In this document: piece after piece, positions 10,414 through 22,149 of the stretch
How positions within the stretch are numbered: position 1 is the stretch's first letter
How the letters are laid out: each line of letters begins with the position of its first letter
DNA from: Toxotes chatareus
Taxonomy: Eukaryota; Chordata; Actinopteri; Toxotidae
NCBI GenBank assembly: GCA_016801885.1
Contig: JAFBJY010001394.1
Location: 62,001-126,000, forward strand
Reading direction: 5' to 3'
Length of the DNA: 64,000 bases
Position numbers and translations under genes: made by a program
The notes under the pieces: model-generated
Told to the model about the DNA's origin: nothing
The model's database searches: none
Seen by the model: only the letters and a program-made list of their open reading frames with translations

Positions 10414-11320
10414 TATTTGATGTTATGGGAGTTATTGCCTAAATGTACCTTACACCTTTTTTTTTTTTTTTTGGAGTAAATAGTTAAATAAAGTTCTTAA
10501 TCAAGAAGGCATTGACTTGAGTGGTATAAATTTTGGAAATGTATGTTGTAATGAGGCCACTGTCACCACCGTCAGATTAGTGTCACCACCGTCAGAGGCA
10601 GATATAATTTGTTTTAAATAAATATGCTTACAATTTTTCTTCATTGCTGTTGAGTTATTAAAGTACTCGTCTCTTTTAATACAAAAATGTTTGTTAAATA
10701 AAAAATTACTTTTCCTAATTTGCTTAAAGTAGATGAAGTTTGATGTTAGATATTTTAGAAGAGTATATGTACAACAATTTAAAAATTTGTATAAAGTGAA
10801 TATTCAAGTAACTTAATTTCAGAATTAAAACCAGTTTTATCTAAATTCCCAAGAATCAGAGGTATATATCACCATGAACGCAGAACTTTCATTCTGGTTT
10901 CAAAAAGGAACATATTGTTTGGGATGTAGTGAACTTGACTGGGACCACAAGAGACAAGGAGGCGTGGCTTCCAAAACCACAGCGCAAGCTTTCTAAACAA
11001 ATATGCCAGAAGGTGAGTGGCTGGAAATGTGACATCTAAAATCAATATACTCCTCGTTCTAACAAATAGTGTTTTCCATTGTGGAGGTGTACTCACATTA
11101 AGCCATGCTGTGAACAGCCACTATCACTAAAGCTGTGCTGGAACGCTGCAAGTGTTTCTTCCACTTTACTGCACAGCAAACTGATTTGTTCATCTGAACC
11201 ACTAATAAAGTGATGCTAACTCACTGAGAAACACATTTCATTTTCTTACAACCTTTTCATAGTTTAAAAGAAACAGCAAAAAGTTTGCTTTGCATTAGTA
11301 GTAACATAACAGTTGTAATG
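10414..11320. other. No gene; small tandem duplication
   Basis: AT-rich sequence without a supported gene. A 15-bp unit (TGTCACCACCGTCAG) is repeated directly at 10,561 and 10,581. No terminal repeats of a known transposon were seen. Confidence 0.5.
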
Positions 11321-11329
11321 TGGCTGAAA

Positions 11330-11600
11330 ATGATCAGTAAACAGTGAAATAAGGCTGATATCTGAAAGTCTAAACTGGAACAGAGGAGTGAAAGTAAACC
11401 CCAGATCACAGAGGTTCAGGTAGAAGCTGCAAAAGTCTTGAGAGCTGAAAACAGAGAGAATTAAAAATAAAGCTTTCTCTCTAGTCTACAGCATAGACAC
11501 ACAGGAGTGTAGCGACTGCAGACACAGCTAAAGGGAGGAGAATGTCATAGGTTGGCAATGGTCAGCTCTGCTACCAAGCAGGACCAACACAGTGCAATTT
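11330..11600. repeat. Duplicated block A, copy 1
   Basis: This block (CAGTAAACAGTGAAATAAGG onward, through GTAGAAGCTGCAAAAGTC and GAGAGCTGAAAACAGAGAG) matches 19,700-19,960 closely, including the following 'cagctaa' and 'ggagaatgt' segments. It is non-coding on both strands. With blocks B and X it shows that the 11-13 kb and 17.5-21.6 kb regions share ancestry. Confidence 0.75.
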
Positions 11601-12570
11601 GGCACAGCTACCCTGCTAACTCCTGTGAGGCTGTAATGGAAATGCATGCCATCACAGCTTATGTGCTAATGGAAAAAGCCCATAATATGCTACTTTTCAG
11701 GGCACCTCTGTAACAACCTTAAGCTTCTGAACATCTACCACAACATCCCTAATTCACTTTCCACTGGAAACATTGATGCCTCTGCCTCCACCTGATTTCC
11801 TGTCATCTCTCTACTGTCCATAATAAAGGCATAAAAACCCAAATCACTTAAAGATATACTCACATTCCCATTTCCACATTCAAAGCACTGGTGTTTGATC
11901 TAATTCTTCCTGCTGTTCATACTGGCTGCCAGGAGACCCCTTCTTTAAATAATTTCTGTGGAAATGATAGGCCACAAAATCCACAGTCCTATTATTGTGC
12001 AAATAGTAATTCCAAAATTCATCAGCATTGTTAAACAAAATCAAGTGGGTATCTTCAAATGTTTGTCTTTTAGTGCAGAATTTCCTCTCTGTGTTGCCAT
12101 CTCTCCACCACAGCTTTGCAAGGAAACATTAGGTGTAGAAACACAAAGAGGGGAATTTTGGACTAAAAATACCTGGAAGATAGAAACTTGATCTACTCAG
12201 ACTGTTGAAGCCTCATGTTTGCTTCTTTTCAACTCTGGAAGTCAACTTTTCCACAGGACAGGGACTGTGGATTTTATGCTCCATCATTTCCATTAGAATT
12301 TCTTTAGAAAGGATCTTGTTGCAGACAGTACAGACTTCCCAGATATCCTTTCCTTTAACACAAACTACAGTGCATCACACCAAAAAAAAATTAAGTTGAG
12401 CAACCATGAGAATATCTCACAGTCATGATCAGCATAGAAAAAACCTCAATATTGTCCATGAATGATAAGCACACAATCAAACCGCTGGGCTTTTGGGTAT
12501 GATTAATTGTCGTCCCAATTTCACAAAATATCGTTTGGACAAAACATTTAAAAAAATTAACTTCTAAACT
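11601..12570. other. No recognisable gene between duplicated blocks
   Basis: Frames of 60-78 codons at 11,958-12,399 have no motifs. Parts of 11,870-12,260 are weakly alignable with 20,445-20,510 and 20,885-20,960, the latter pair being split by the solo LTR in the second copy. Confidence 0.5.
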
Positions 12571-12890
12571 AGACACTGACATGAACTACTAACATGTACT
12601 GACTTACTGAAAACCTTGGAGGTGATCTGGACTTGGACCTGTAGTGTCCTCTTGTCCTTGTAACAGCAGTAGCTCCTCCCTTCCTTGTCAATAATTGTGC
12701 AGAAATATCTGAGTGGTTCTTTCTTCCTAAATCATGAGCAAGTCCTGTCCAGTCCAACTGTTTCTGCTCCTGTTTGACTTCTGAACTTGTCTCTGGCTGT
12801 GTGTCCACTTACTGCAGCCTGTGACATCAGACTGTAGAATGCTGATACATCAAAGGCATCAAAGGACAAACACACACACACACACACACA
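12571..12890 (-). repeat. Duplicated block B, copy 1, with exon-like open frame
   Basis: This matches 21,265-21,570. On the minus strand both copies keep an open frame beginning MDTQPETSSEVKQEQKQLDW and running for about 60 codons, and both keep a donor-like GTAAGTC where the reading reaches GGTTTTCA. An (AC)n tract follows at 12,870-12,890. Conserved frame plus conserved donor could mean a small exon of a duplicated gene, but I recognise no domain and no partner exon. Confidence 0.45.
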
Positions 12891-12956
12891 CTCATGCACA
12901 CATACTGGTGCTTATGTCTTTGTGAGGACACTTGCTGACATAATGCATTCCCTAGC

Positions 12957-13305
12957 CCTTACCCTAACCCTAACCAAAACCCAATTCTAACCCTGAAACC
13001 AAGTCTCAACCCTCAAACAGCAACATGAACACAGATGGAAACACTGCAGAGCTGCTTTGGATGGTTTAACAGGTAGAGATCATCAAATAATGGAATGACC
13101 TGATACCTTCATCTGTTTCCATAAACACATGGAGGAAATCTCCCAAACACAAACTTAACCACAATGTGATTCACAGGTAACAAACACATTTGCATGTAAA
13201 CTCTCACACCAGCATAAAAATAAGTCATTGTTTTAGGATCTGAAGAAGAAGATCCAGGATGAAGGAGATCAGGAGACAGGAGTCCCACAAAAAAGCCTCT
13301 ATTTC
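12957..13305. repeat. Direct repeat X, copy 1
   Basis: About 340 bp, starting in a CCCTAACCCTAACC-like run and ending near GGAGATCAGGAGACAGGAG, matches 17,540-17,862 in the same orientation with few differences. It contains no gene. It flanks, together with its partner, the retroelement region at 13.3-17.5 kb. Confidence 0.85.
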
Positions 13306-14040
13306 AACCACAGAGGGCGCTATACCATCAGTAATGGGCTAATCCAATCTTCACAGGTTCGACTGATGTACTGCTGTCTGTGCTCCTGCGTGATGAGATG
13401 TGGGTTTATTTACATGTGTGAAACGTGAAAATTGCACCAACAGGTCTTCAACAGCACACCTGTTTATTCAAGGAGGATAGAGTGATTACCTTCCTGATAT
13501 AACAATTTCAGATGCGGTCTCACAGCACCTGAAAAGCACTGGCGTCCAGAGGTGCAACACTGGAACAGGGGCCAATGAGAAAGAGGGAGAGACAGGAGAG
13601 ATGATGGATTAAAAAATTACAAACAAAAATTTCCTTTGGCCTAAAAATGCATCGAATTGAATTAGTGATTAGATCAACAACTAATAACAACAGGAGGATT
13701 CTAAGGAAAATAGAAAACTTATGTCTTAGAATAATAAAATAATGGTCTGAACATATTCTTCTGAGTAGGATTACTGTTGTCTCTTTTTCCACATGGATTG
13801 TTTTGTCTTATTTATTTATGTTAAAAAAAAAAATAATAAAACTCTACTGGCACTTTTTGAGGGAGCAATCCTTATCCTGAGGGAACTCTAAAATAAAACT
13901 GGTACACTTGAACCGAGCATAGGATAATCCACCTGCCAGTGGACAATGCTCGCTTCAATACCTGTAGATCATATAGATTATTGACTTTAAAATTGCCCCT
14001 GTCCCCTTTTTTTTTCTCTTTTTTTTCCCCTTCCCGGTAT
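13306..14040. other. No recognisable gene
   Basis: A 90-codon minus-strand frame (13,520-13,792) is rich in Leu and Ile, read from AT-rich DNA, and has no supporting motif. Nothing else is supported. Confidence 0.5.
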
Positions 14041-14345
14041 TTTTATTCCCTTTTACCCAAACTCAACCTGTACTTTCCATCCCTAACCCTAACCGTTCCT
14101 CCCTCCCTCTCCCTCCTCCCCTCCCTTGCCTAATCCTAACCTCTCTACCCTCTCTAATACCTCCCTACCCCTCCTAATCCTAACCCTAACCTTTTATTAC
14201 TCCCCATCCATATACTTTCCCTAACCTTCACCCTCCTATCCTGTTTTCCTTTTCCCCTCTTCCTTCTACCTCATCACCTGACCCCTAAACCTCCCCTATC
14301 CTAACCCTAACCATTCCACTCCCCACTCACCCTAACCTCTATACC
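14041..14345. repeat. Degenerate telomere-like C-rich tract
   Basis: Several short runs of CCTAACCCTAACC and CCTAATCCTAACC are scattered in a pyrimidine-rich background (for example near 14,083, 14,173 and 14,297). None exceeds about three repeat units, so this is either an eroded interstitial telomeric sequence or a fish minisatellite of similar motif. Confidence 0.5.
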
Positions 14346-15720
14346 ACCCATGTCTCAATTTCATAACTTTATCTCCGTTTACCTTATCCTCCCTTAGTGC
14401 CTACTGGAGAAACCAATGATCCTCAATTAGGGGATGAAAGATCGGCAAACTATAGAGAAATCTAGAAATTCAAAACAACCATGTGGAACAGAAAAATATA
14501 CATGTCGAACATCAAACCGGAACTAAATCTAAATCATGGAGCCACTGCACCCTTATGAAATAAAAATAGGGTTAATAATAAAACAATTGTACTCACAATA
14601 TCCTTATATGGTGTGTGTATGTGTGGGTGTGTATATTTATGAAATTTTCTTATACTTTGCATGATATATGAAAGATTTTGCATGCTTTTCTTCTTATTCA
14701 TTTATATAATGGTATTTTTATACATTGCACTTATACCAACTTTTTCAAGCACTTACCTTAATGTTATTTATTCCTTTATCTGATATTTGTTGTATTTATT
14801 ATATTGTAATAATGTTATTAACCATTGCAGATGACTCCAGTTTTTTAGAGAGAAGAGATTGACTCTCCGTCACAACCCAAAAATGGAGGGACTTTCAATA
14901 GGTTGGTTTAAGAAATATAAAACAAAAAAGAAAAACAACAATAACATAAATCAGAATCAACCTCTCAGGAGAAAAAAGAAAAATACAGACCATAAAGGGA
15001 CGTGGGGGTGGTGACACTGTGCAGGCACCTGTGCCAGTGCACCCTAGTCACAATTTGTGATTATTTAAGAATTAATCCTTCTTAACCTAACCTAACCAGA
15101 TGCCAGGAGCCTGTGCAGCTTGCTTACCCTCACTTCCCCAACCATTGAGAAACACCACAAAGGTGGGCAGAAAGAATAGGAATCCTAGAGACAGATGAAT
15201 TCCAGAAAGTATTTTTTGATACAGAATAATCAAGTCTCAGCCTTTTAGTTATTTTATTATTTTATTATTTTTTGGGCCTCATCACTGTCTCTCCTTTTAC
15301 CCTAATCAGGGATCTGCTTTCTTTTATTGACCCTCTGTTCTTAAAATGAACATTAATAAATACTTTTTAGATTTCCCCTTATCCATTTTGTATCTATTTT
15401 CTTAGTCTCTCTTAGAATATGTACTACAAATCTACCCAGTAACCCACCCCCCATAAATACCCTCCCTTTATAGAAAAGATCCAATCCCCTTTTATAATTC
15501 CCCCTTTTTTAGTCCCCCCCTCTTTTCCCTCCAAAAGTTTGAATTTTTATCAGCCTATCAGAGCTAACCTCTCTATCTGGACTCTGGAACCTCTCTGGAG
15601 GTTGGCTAGGAAAGCAAGAAAGGGTTGGACCCAAAGGTACTGGGCCAGTCACATAGTGAGGAAACTTCCCTGGGGGGTCGGGTTTAGACTCCCACCTCCT
15701 TAGTCTATATATACCCCCCA
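14346..15720. other. Likely retroelement leader or decayed sequence
   Basis: No gene is supported. Pyrimidine-rich stretches (15,420-15,540) and AT-rich stretches alternate. It may be part of the noncoding portion of the element that contains the ORF at 16,195, but no boundary is visible. Confidence 0.35.
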
Positions 15721-15734
15721 TTCAGTCTCCCTCA

Positions 15735-16194
15735 GAATCCCCCTCTGAAGAAGCAGTTAGACTGCGAAACGTTAGGGGCTTTTTTTTAGGCTGGATTGGG
15801 CCTTAATTCTTGCTACCTTTTATCTAATTTGACTTGGAAATTAAAAATATTGACCGGAATTGGTCATCATTGACAATTTTTTTTAAACTATTGAATTCCA
15901 AATAAAGATAATTGATTTTAAACTTAAACAAAATCAGTTGGGGCCTGCCCCAGTAGGCCTGCCTCGACAAAAAGGAAAAGAACTAACAGAAATGGAGTAG
16001 AAAAGACTTTCTTCCTTCTAATTTTCCTCTTTGAGCACCTACCTGAATAGACCCACGAAAACCTGGATTCTCCAACGCAATCTGAAACCAGCAGAGAACC
16101 CCGGCCAGGGGGAAGATTTAACCTTGGACTCTGGAGAAACAGGACTCACAGGTAGGCCCCCACTGACCAAAGTATTCTTTTTCACAGGACCAAG
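15735..16194 (+). repeat. Retroelement 5' leader (GAAGAAGCAGTTAGACTGCG)
   Basis: The motif GAAGAAGCAGTTAGACTGCG followed by AAACGTTAGGGG and a T-run resembles the leader of common fish retroelements. It is followed by about 400 bp of noncoding sequence and then the ORF1-like frame at 16,195. I infer that leader and ORF belong together because of spacing and strand. Confidence 0.4.
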
Positions 16195-17300
16195 ATGACC
16201 CACTCCAGCCTAAGGAGGGAGACTGCAACAACACAAAACAAGAATAGAATGAGAGACAGGACCACACATTCAGAAAATAGAACCACAACCAATAGAAATG
16301 AAGAAGTGGATCAGAGAGAATTTAATTCTCAATACCTCAGGACAGCACCAGATGAGTTCACCCGGCAACTGGCGAAACACTGCTTTAAATTAATACGAGC
16401 AGTTCATCATAAAAATATCATAGACCAGGCCATCTTCACCAAAAATCCACCTAAGGGCATGCTGAGACAGGTAGATAGACTGACGATGTTTATTAAACCC
16501 TCCTCCCCAACAGAACAAGTTAAAACTGCAGTAAAAGAAAACACATAAAATAACCTTTCCATTCTACAGGACCACTATTCAAAAATCCTAATAGAGTATA
16601 ATCAGCTACCACTGAATGAAACAGCATTTCAAAATGCAATTGGCTGGGCCAAGAAACGCTATAAAGCCAGACTGACCCAGCTGACAATCACAACTGCCCG
16701 TGTTCTGTTGGAGCCCTCCCACATTTTAGACCCATTGCCTCCGTCCTCGGAGGAGTCTCCTGGTGACACTCCATCGAGCCCGGACCTGGAGGATGCGGAG
16801 GAGTTCCCGCCCCTGCCCGGGCCACGGGGGGTGCCAACACTCCGGCCCAACATTTTGGACGGGCTGGCTGTGAGTGGGGACACACCGACTGAGCTTCAAC
16901 ACCTAGATGAGGGCGCATTATTGAATACGTTTAAACAGACTGATTTGAGGAAATCTCAATCAACACCCATGGGGGAGGAGTTAATAGAGGAAACTACCTC
17001 TTTGGAGAGATCAGGAGAAGCTCCTCCCCGAGTGCCCCTCTCGCCGGTTGTGTGTCTTCCTACTGGGGAGAGAATCCAAAGCCCTGTGGCCACCAGAACT
17101 CTCCTGGCTGCCCGCTCGGCTGCCCCTTGGCGCAGGGGAGGGAGCAGGGATCATCGTCGTCTTCATCTGAGGATGACTTTGTCCCGACCAATGGGATGAG
17201 GAGGTCTTTTGCAGATAGGATAAATAGGAGTGAGGGTCACATCCAAAGGACAAATACAAAACCTAGACAGAAACACACAAGGGAGGGGAAGTCCTATTAG
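16195..17300 (+). pseudogene. Retroelement ORF1/gag-like protein (broken)
   Basis: One frame runs from an ATG at 16,195 to 17,199 and is interrupted by a single TAA at 16,546-16,548. Near 17,050-17,150 the reading appears to move to another frame that gives a Ser-rich acidic run (SSSSSSEDDF) and a basic tail ending at 17,300. The N-terminus is polar and basic; the middle (YLRTAPDEFTRQLAKHCFKL, then GWAKKRYKARLT) looks helical; a long Pro/Glu-rich region follows. There is no zinc knuckle. This composition fits the first ORF of a fish retrotransposon, but no reverse transcriptase follows before 17,540, so the element is truncated. Clade not determined. Confidence 0.45.
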
Positions 17301-17539
17301 GAGACTAAATCCACCTACCCAAATGTAACAATAGAAAAACACAATCTCCAAATACAAAACAGTGCTCAGGATAGCCAGGAAAACAACTCACCATTTCATA
17401 TCTCCCTAGGTGATGGTGCCGGACCGAGGCAGCAAAAAACATCAAATCCCATACGGAGGCTGAGCCTACCCGAGAGGAAAAAGTGGTGGAAACAAACATG
17501 ATGATTCAGGGTCGAAAAAGTATAAACATACAAACATAC

Positions 17540-17862
17540 TTCTTAACCTAACCAAAACCTAACTGTAACCCTGAAACCAAGTCTCAACCCTCAAACAGCA
17601 ACATGAACACAGATGGAAACACTGCAGAGCTGCTTTGGATGGTTTAACAGGTAGAGATCATCAAATAATGGAATGACCTGATACCTTCATCTGTATCCAT
17701 AAACACATGGAGGAAATCTCCCAAACACAAACTTAACCACAATGTGATCCACAGGTAACAAACACACTTGCATGGAAACTCTCACACCAGCATAAAAATA
17801 AGTCATTGTTTTAGGATCTGAAGAAGAAGATCCAGGATGAAGGAGATCAGGAGACAGGAGCC
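17540..17862. repeat. Direct repeat X, copy 2
   Basis: Same-orientation match to 12,957-13,305, beginning TAACCTAACCAAAACC and ending in the shared GGAGATCAGGAGACAGGAG. Sequence beyond the shared end differs from copy 1. Confidence 0.85.
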
Positions 17863-19010
17863 CCACAACAGAAAGAGAGAGATAAAAGAAATACAATTAA
17901 AACACAAACTTACAAACAGATGAAGAATCCCTTAAAGTCTTTGTAGTAAACAAAGAAAGTTTTGTTTCTGGACCCAGACTGAGAAAATACTAGTAACTGA
18001 AAATAATGATGAAATAATGTTGGAGGAAAAAAAATGCTTCCTCCTTCCATCCAGCCTGGTTATTTTACAGCTTCTACTCCCAGAACATGATGATATAGTG
18101 TCAGCTTTAACTTTCACCATCAGCTTCCTCCTTGATTCAGGTGACAGGTGTAACTGTTATCTCAGTGTGATGCAGAGAAGAGACCAACATACAGCAGGAC
18201 TCTGTGGATTTAAGGTCTAACAGCACAAGATAAGTTGAACGAGATCTAAAAGAAACATGAGTCAAAATGATTGAAGGAGGACTTACTATGGACTGACAGG
18301 AGACAGAAAGACACTTTACAGTCATTTCTACCAGCAGTCAGCAGACAAACACTCATGAGAGCACCTTTACACCTCACTCTGACAAAAGAGACACAGCCCA
18401 GTTCAGCCTCTGCACAGCTCTGAAGGACAAACACTGCTGTGACTGTATTTAAGAGGCAACATACTATGATTTACATTAACAACTGAAAATCATATAACTA
18501 ATAAAACATTAAATTCAATAGCTAATTAAAAAGCCAACAGGAGAACACTTTTACAGGCTGTTGGTATAAGATTTGAATTGATTGCCTAAGTGTCACTGTA
18601 AATGTTTTCCTTATTCAACTTCATATGCAGTGTGTATATTTGAAAATGTCTGTGCTCAGAGATTCACTTTGAGTTCTGAGGTTTGGTCTCAACTGCAGAA
18701 GTAAACTGGCAGAACAGTGAGACCTTAAGTGAGATTAGTTTCTTTGTGAGCTCATTATCAAGTCTGTCGAGGGCACAGGATGAAGCAGGATGAACGGTTT
18801 GTATTTTTAGGTAAGACGTTTTTGGCCACAATCTCAGTTGTCATTAAAAGCACAGACTCATCACTCTGCCTCCACAAAGGCTCTAATCTAGTCACAAACT
18901 GCTTCAGTCAAAGAGAGAGAAACAAATAAATAAAACAATAAGAACAGCAGATAAAATTCAAGAGAGGAGCAGATATAGAACACAAGTGTAAACATAAAAT
19001 ACTACGTTAC
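17863..19010. other. No recognisable gene
   Basis: Frames of 60-67 codons on both strands at 17,930-18,434 overlap each other and carry no motif. No transposon termini were seen. Confidence 0.5.
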
Positions 19011-19014
19011 CTAA

Positions 19015-19215
19015 AAACCTGTCTGAACCGATGGATTTGTATCTGCTTTGTGAAAGAGTCCACAGAGTCCACACACCTCAGACTTACTGGGAGATTATTC
19101 CAAAGTTTAGAGGCTGCAAACTGGAAAGCACAATCTTCCTGAGTCTTAAAACATGTCCGAGGTACATTTAGAAAGTCCTGACCTAAGAGATCAGCTCATG
19201 GTGTGGGGGTGCAGA
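19015..19215 (-). pseudogene. LINE ORF2 C-terminal fragment
   Basis: Minus-strand reading gives FKTQEDCAFQFAASKLWNNL followed by PVSLRCVDSVDSF, the type of Leu-Trp-Asn motif near the C-terminus of L2/CR1-like reverse-transcriptase ORFs. It is short, truncated on both sides, and not the same subfamily as the L2 copies at 22 kb and 45-50 kb. Confidence 0.5.
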
Positions 19216-19689
19216 AGGTCCATGGTATACTGTGGAGCCTTAAGTCAGCACATTATACAGGGACAGTGATACACCTGGATGTGTTTCATCCAAAATAAAA
19301 ATACTACCTTCTTCAACTAATACTGTATGTCAGCTTTCAGGGAGTCTGAAGACACCAATCACCAACAGTGTGAGCTGCACACTGAATGTGATATTTCACT
19401 GTTCTTTGAATTAAACATTGTGATATGAAGTCCTCATATTAAAATTTAAAGTTGAAGGACCTGGAAAAGTAAAACACAAAAGTGTAATACAAACCCATTC
19501 AAATAGGATTTTCCATTGTGTTGGTTGTAGTCACATCAAGTCATGATATGAATTGAAATGAAGTTGATGATCTGACCTTCTACTAAAGCACTGCCAGCTC
19601 ACTGATAACTACAATCAATATTCCTACAACTTTTTCCCAGTTAAGCAGGAAAAGTTTGGTTTGCGTTATCAGTAACATAACACAGCTCT

Positions 19690-19960
19690 GATATGGCTGT
19701 AATTGATCAGTAAACAGTGACATAAGGCTGATATCCCAAAGTTCAAGCAAGAGCACAGGAGTGAGACTAAACTCCAAACTGTAGAGACTGAGGTAGAAGC
19801 TGCAAAAGTCCTGAGAGCTGAAAACAGAGAGACGTTTTAGAACAGAGCTTTCTCTCTAATCTTCAGCATAGATACACAAGTTTAGCTACTGAAGACACAG
19901 CTAAGGAGAGGAGAATGTTAAGAGTTGGCAGTGGCCGGCTGTGTTACCAAGCCGGGTCAC
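19690..19960. repeat. Duplicated block A, copy 2
   Basis: Matches 11,330-11,600 (CAGTAAACAGTGACATAAGG onward). Its right side is broken by an L2 fragment at about 19,985. Confidence 0.75.
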
Positions 19961-19984
19961 AGCAGCAGTGCAGCCATCCCCTAC

Positions 19985-20440
19985 TACCCTGGAACATTGT
20001 GTTCCCAGAATGCAGGTTTACTTGTGGTTCCTAAAGTCTCCAATAGAAAGAATGGGAGGCAGAGCCCTCAGATATCAGGCTCCTCTACTGTGGAACCATC
20101 TACTAGTTTGGGTCTTGGAGGCAGACGCCCTCTCCATGTTTTAGAGGAGGCTTAAAACTTTCCCTTGTGATGAACCTTATAGTCAGGGCTGAGTAAGGCT
20201 TTCCTGAATGAGCCACTAGTTATGCTGCTATAGGTCTACACTGCTGGAAGACTTCACATGATGCACTGATTTCCTCTCTCCTCCTCTCCTCTCCATCTGT
20301 ACACATTCATATCCCATTAATGTATGTTACTAACTTGGCTTCTTCTCTCTCCCATGGTGTTGTGCTTTCTTGTCTCTGCAGTTACTTCCACCTCCAGAGC
20401 TGCAGAGTCTGGATCTGTGGCTGCAGGCAAACTACTGTTC
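19985..20440 (+). mobile_element. L2 retrotransposon 3' fragment
   Basis: The start encodes the L2 C-terminal stretch RSQ/QNAGLLVVPKVSNRK in a broken frame, followed by the same 3' UTR landmarks as the L2 at 49.1-49.7 kb (AGTTATGCTGCTATAGG, a CTCTCTCC-rich stretch, and the 'cctccagagctgcag' segment). It is truncated at both ends and lacks the terminal hairpin and tail. Confidence 0.75.
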
Positions 20441-20514
20441 CACATGCAAAGCACTGGTAGTTGATCTTCAACATAAATGATAAAAAAGACTTGGAGGACG
20501 CCTGTTTCAACTAT

Positions 20515-20889
20515 GTAAGTGTTAGAAAAATTCCAACCAATTCAGCCAAGACTCAGAGACGACCAGAGCTTTCAGTATTTATTCTTGCAAGAAGTAGTAT
20601 ACATAGACCATAAATCAAGGATGGTATCATTGTAATACACCAAGGAGGGAAGTCTCTATGTCTTCTTTATACACACAGGAGCTCACCTCCCTTGAGCTGA
20701 TAATCAAAGTCATAGTCTAAACATGCATACATGCAGCCGGTCTCCTTGAGTGTCTGTCTCTGTATCTGTGTAAGAAAAACAATATGCACCGGACAGTCTT
20801 CCATATCTGTCTCAAAGGAACAATGTGTGCGCCTTGCTGTAGTTCAAGGTATTGTAGGTCAGGCTGCACATTATTTTACCATCAGTAAG
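20515..20889 (-). mobile_element. Solo LTR with 5-bp target duplication
   Basis: A 365-bp unit (20,520-20,884) starts TGTTAGAAAA and ends TTTTACCATCA, and is flanked on both sides by GTAAG (20,515-20,519 and 20,885-20,889). Read on the minus strand it begins TGATGG and ends CTAACA, with a TATAAA box at 20,671-20,666 and an AATAAA signal at 20,583-20,578 about 85 nt downstream, as expected for an LTR promoter and polyadenylation signal. No internal gag/pol lies nearby. It therefore arose by recombination between two LTRs of a retrotransposon or endogenous retrovirus; which of these cannot be told from the LTR. Confidence 0.85.
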
Positions 20890-21264
20890 TCAGACTGCTG
20901 AAGCCTTGTGTTTTCTTCTTTTGAACTTTGGAAGTCCCTTTTACACAGGACATGGACTGTGGTTTTATGCTCCATCTTTTAGGAGGATCCAAAGCAACAA
21001 CCACAAATGATTTCAATTTACATAAAAGCATGTGAATGTTTTTGAACATTTGAAGTTTAAAAGACAAACTTGAAAAAATAGGCACCTTTCCTTTAACACA
21101 AACCATAATGCTTTGAACCAAAAATGGAAACCTAAGTTGACAATAGGAAAATGTCACAGATACAATCAGCATAAATAAACTGAACATGTACTGAAACCTT
21201 TGGGCTGAAGTTCTTGTGTGATTAGACATCATGCCAATTTAACAAACACATCCCACTGAACTGA

Positions 21265-21554
21265 AACACTGACATGAACTAAAAAGTTTTGACTTACTGA
21301 AAACCTTGGAGGTGATCTGGACTTTCCTGTAGTTTCCTCTTGTCCTTGTAACAGCAGTAGCTCCTCCCTTCCTTGTCAATAATTGTGCAGAAATATCTGA
21401 GTGCTTCTTTCTTCCTAAATCATGAGCAAGTCCTGTCCAGTCCAACTGTTTCTGCTCCTGTTTGACTTCTGAACTTGTCTCTGGCTGTGTGTCCACTTAC
21501 TGCAGCCTGTGACATCAGACTGTAGAATGTTGATACATCAAAGGCATCAAAGGA

Positions 21555-21570
<16 letters not shown>
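21265..21570 (-). repeat. Duplicated block B, copy 2
   Basis: Matches 12,571-12,890, with the same minus-strand frame beginning MDTQPETSSEVKQEQKQLDW and the same donor-like GTAAGTC at its end. It differs by a few substitutions and a short deletion near 21,327. Confidence 0.5.

Positions 21571-21618
<48 letters not shown>
21557..21618. repeat. (CA)n microsatellite
   Basis: About 30 uninterrupted CA units directly after duplicated block B. The equivalent tract in copy 1 is much shorter (about 10 units). Confidence 0.95.
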
Positions 21619-21620
<2 letters not shown>

Positions 21621-21639
21621 GAGACACACACATCTCTTA

Positions 21640-22149
21640 CTATACACTGAAAAAATGTTTTTGTTGAATTTACTCAATTTTAATATTAAAAGTGGTTGCG
21701 CGCAATACATTCATCTAAATCTAGACATATTTGTTTAAGTTGACAATATTTTTGAGTAATTTCAAATAAATTATATAAGCATTTTCAGCACAAACATTGA
21801 GTATTTGATACTCTGATTTCCTTAGTAATTCTGACTAAACCCATGTTTATTTTACTTAAATTCATTATGTAATTCATATATATTTGGTTAACTAATTTGT
21901 TATTGTGCTTTAAATTAAATTGTCTCATTCTACATATGTAAAATATGTCAATTCACAATTTTATTTAAATTTTATTCAAATTTTTCAGATGGTCACAGTG
22001 ATCACCATTTGACCACAAATAGAAAAAAAAATCACTGTAAATGACATTACAGTACAGTGAAAACAAAATCTGTGCACATTATCAGCATTCACATATGCAG
22101 CTGAAGAAATGCAGCCTTACAACATATAAGAACTTTGGGGGGAACAATT
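21640..22149. other. AT-rich stretch, possible MITE remnant
   Basis: It begins CACTGAAAAAATG, like the ends of some fish MITEs, but no matching inverted end was found. There is no coding evidence. Confidence 0.3.

Noticed and set aside
14041..14345. True chromosome-end telomere
   Set aside because: CCCTAA units are few, interrupted and embedded in other pyrimidine-rich sequence, and unique DNA and genes follow on both sides.
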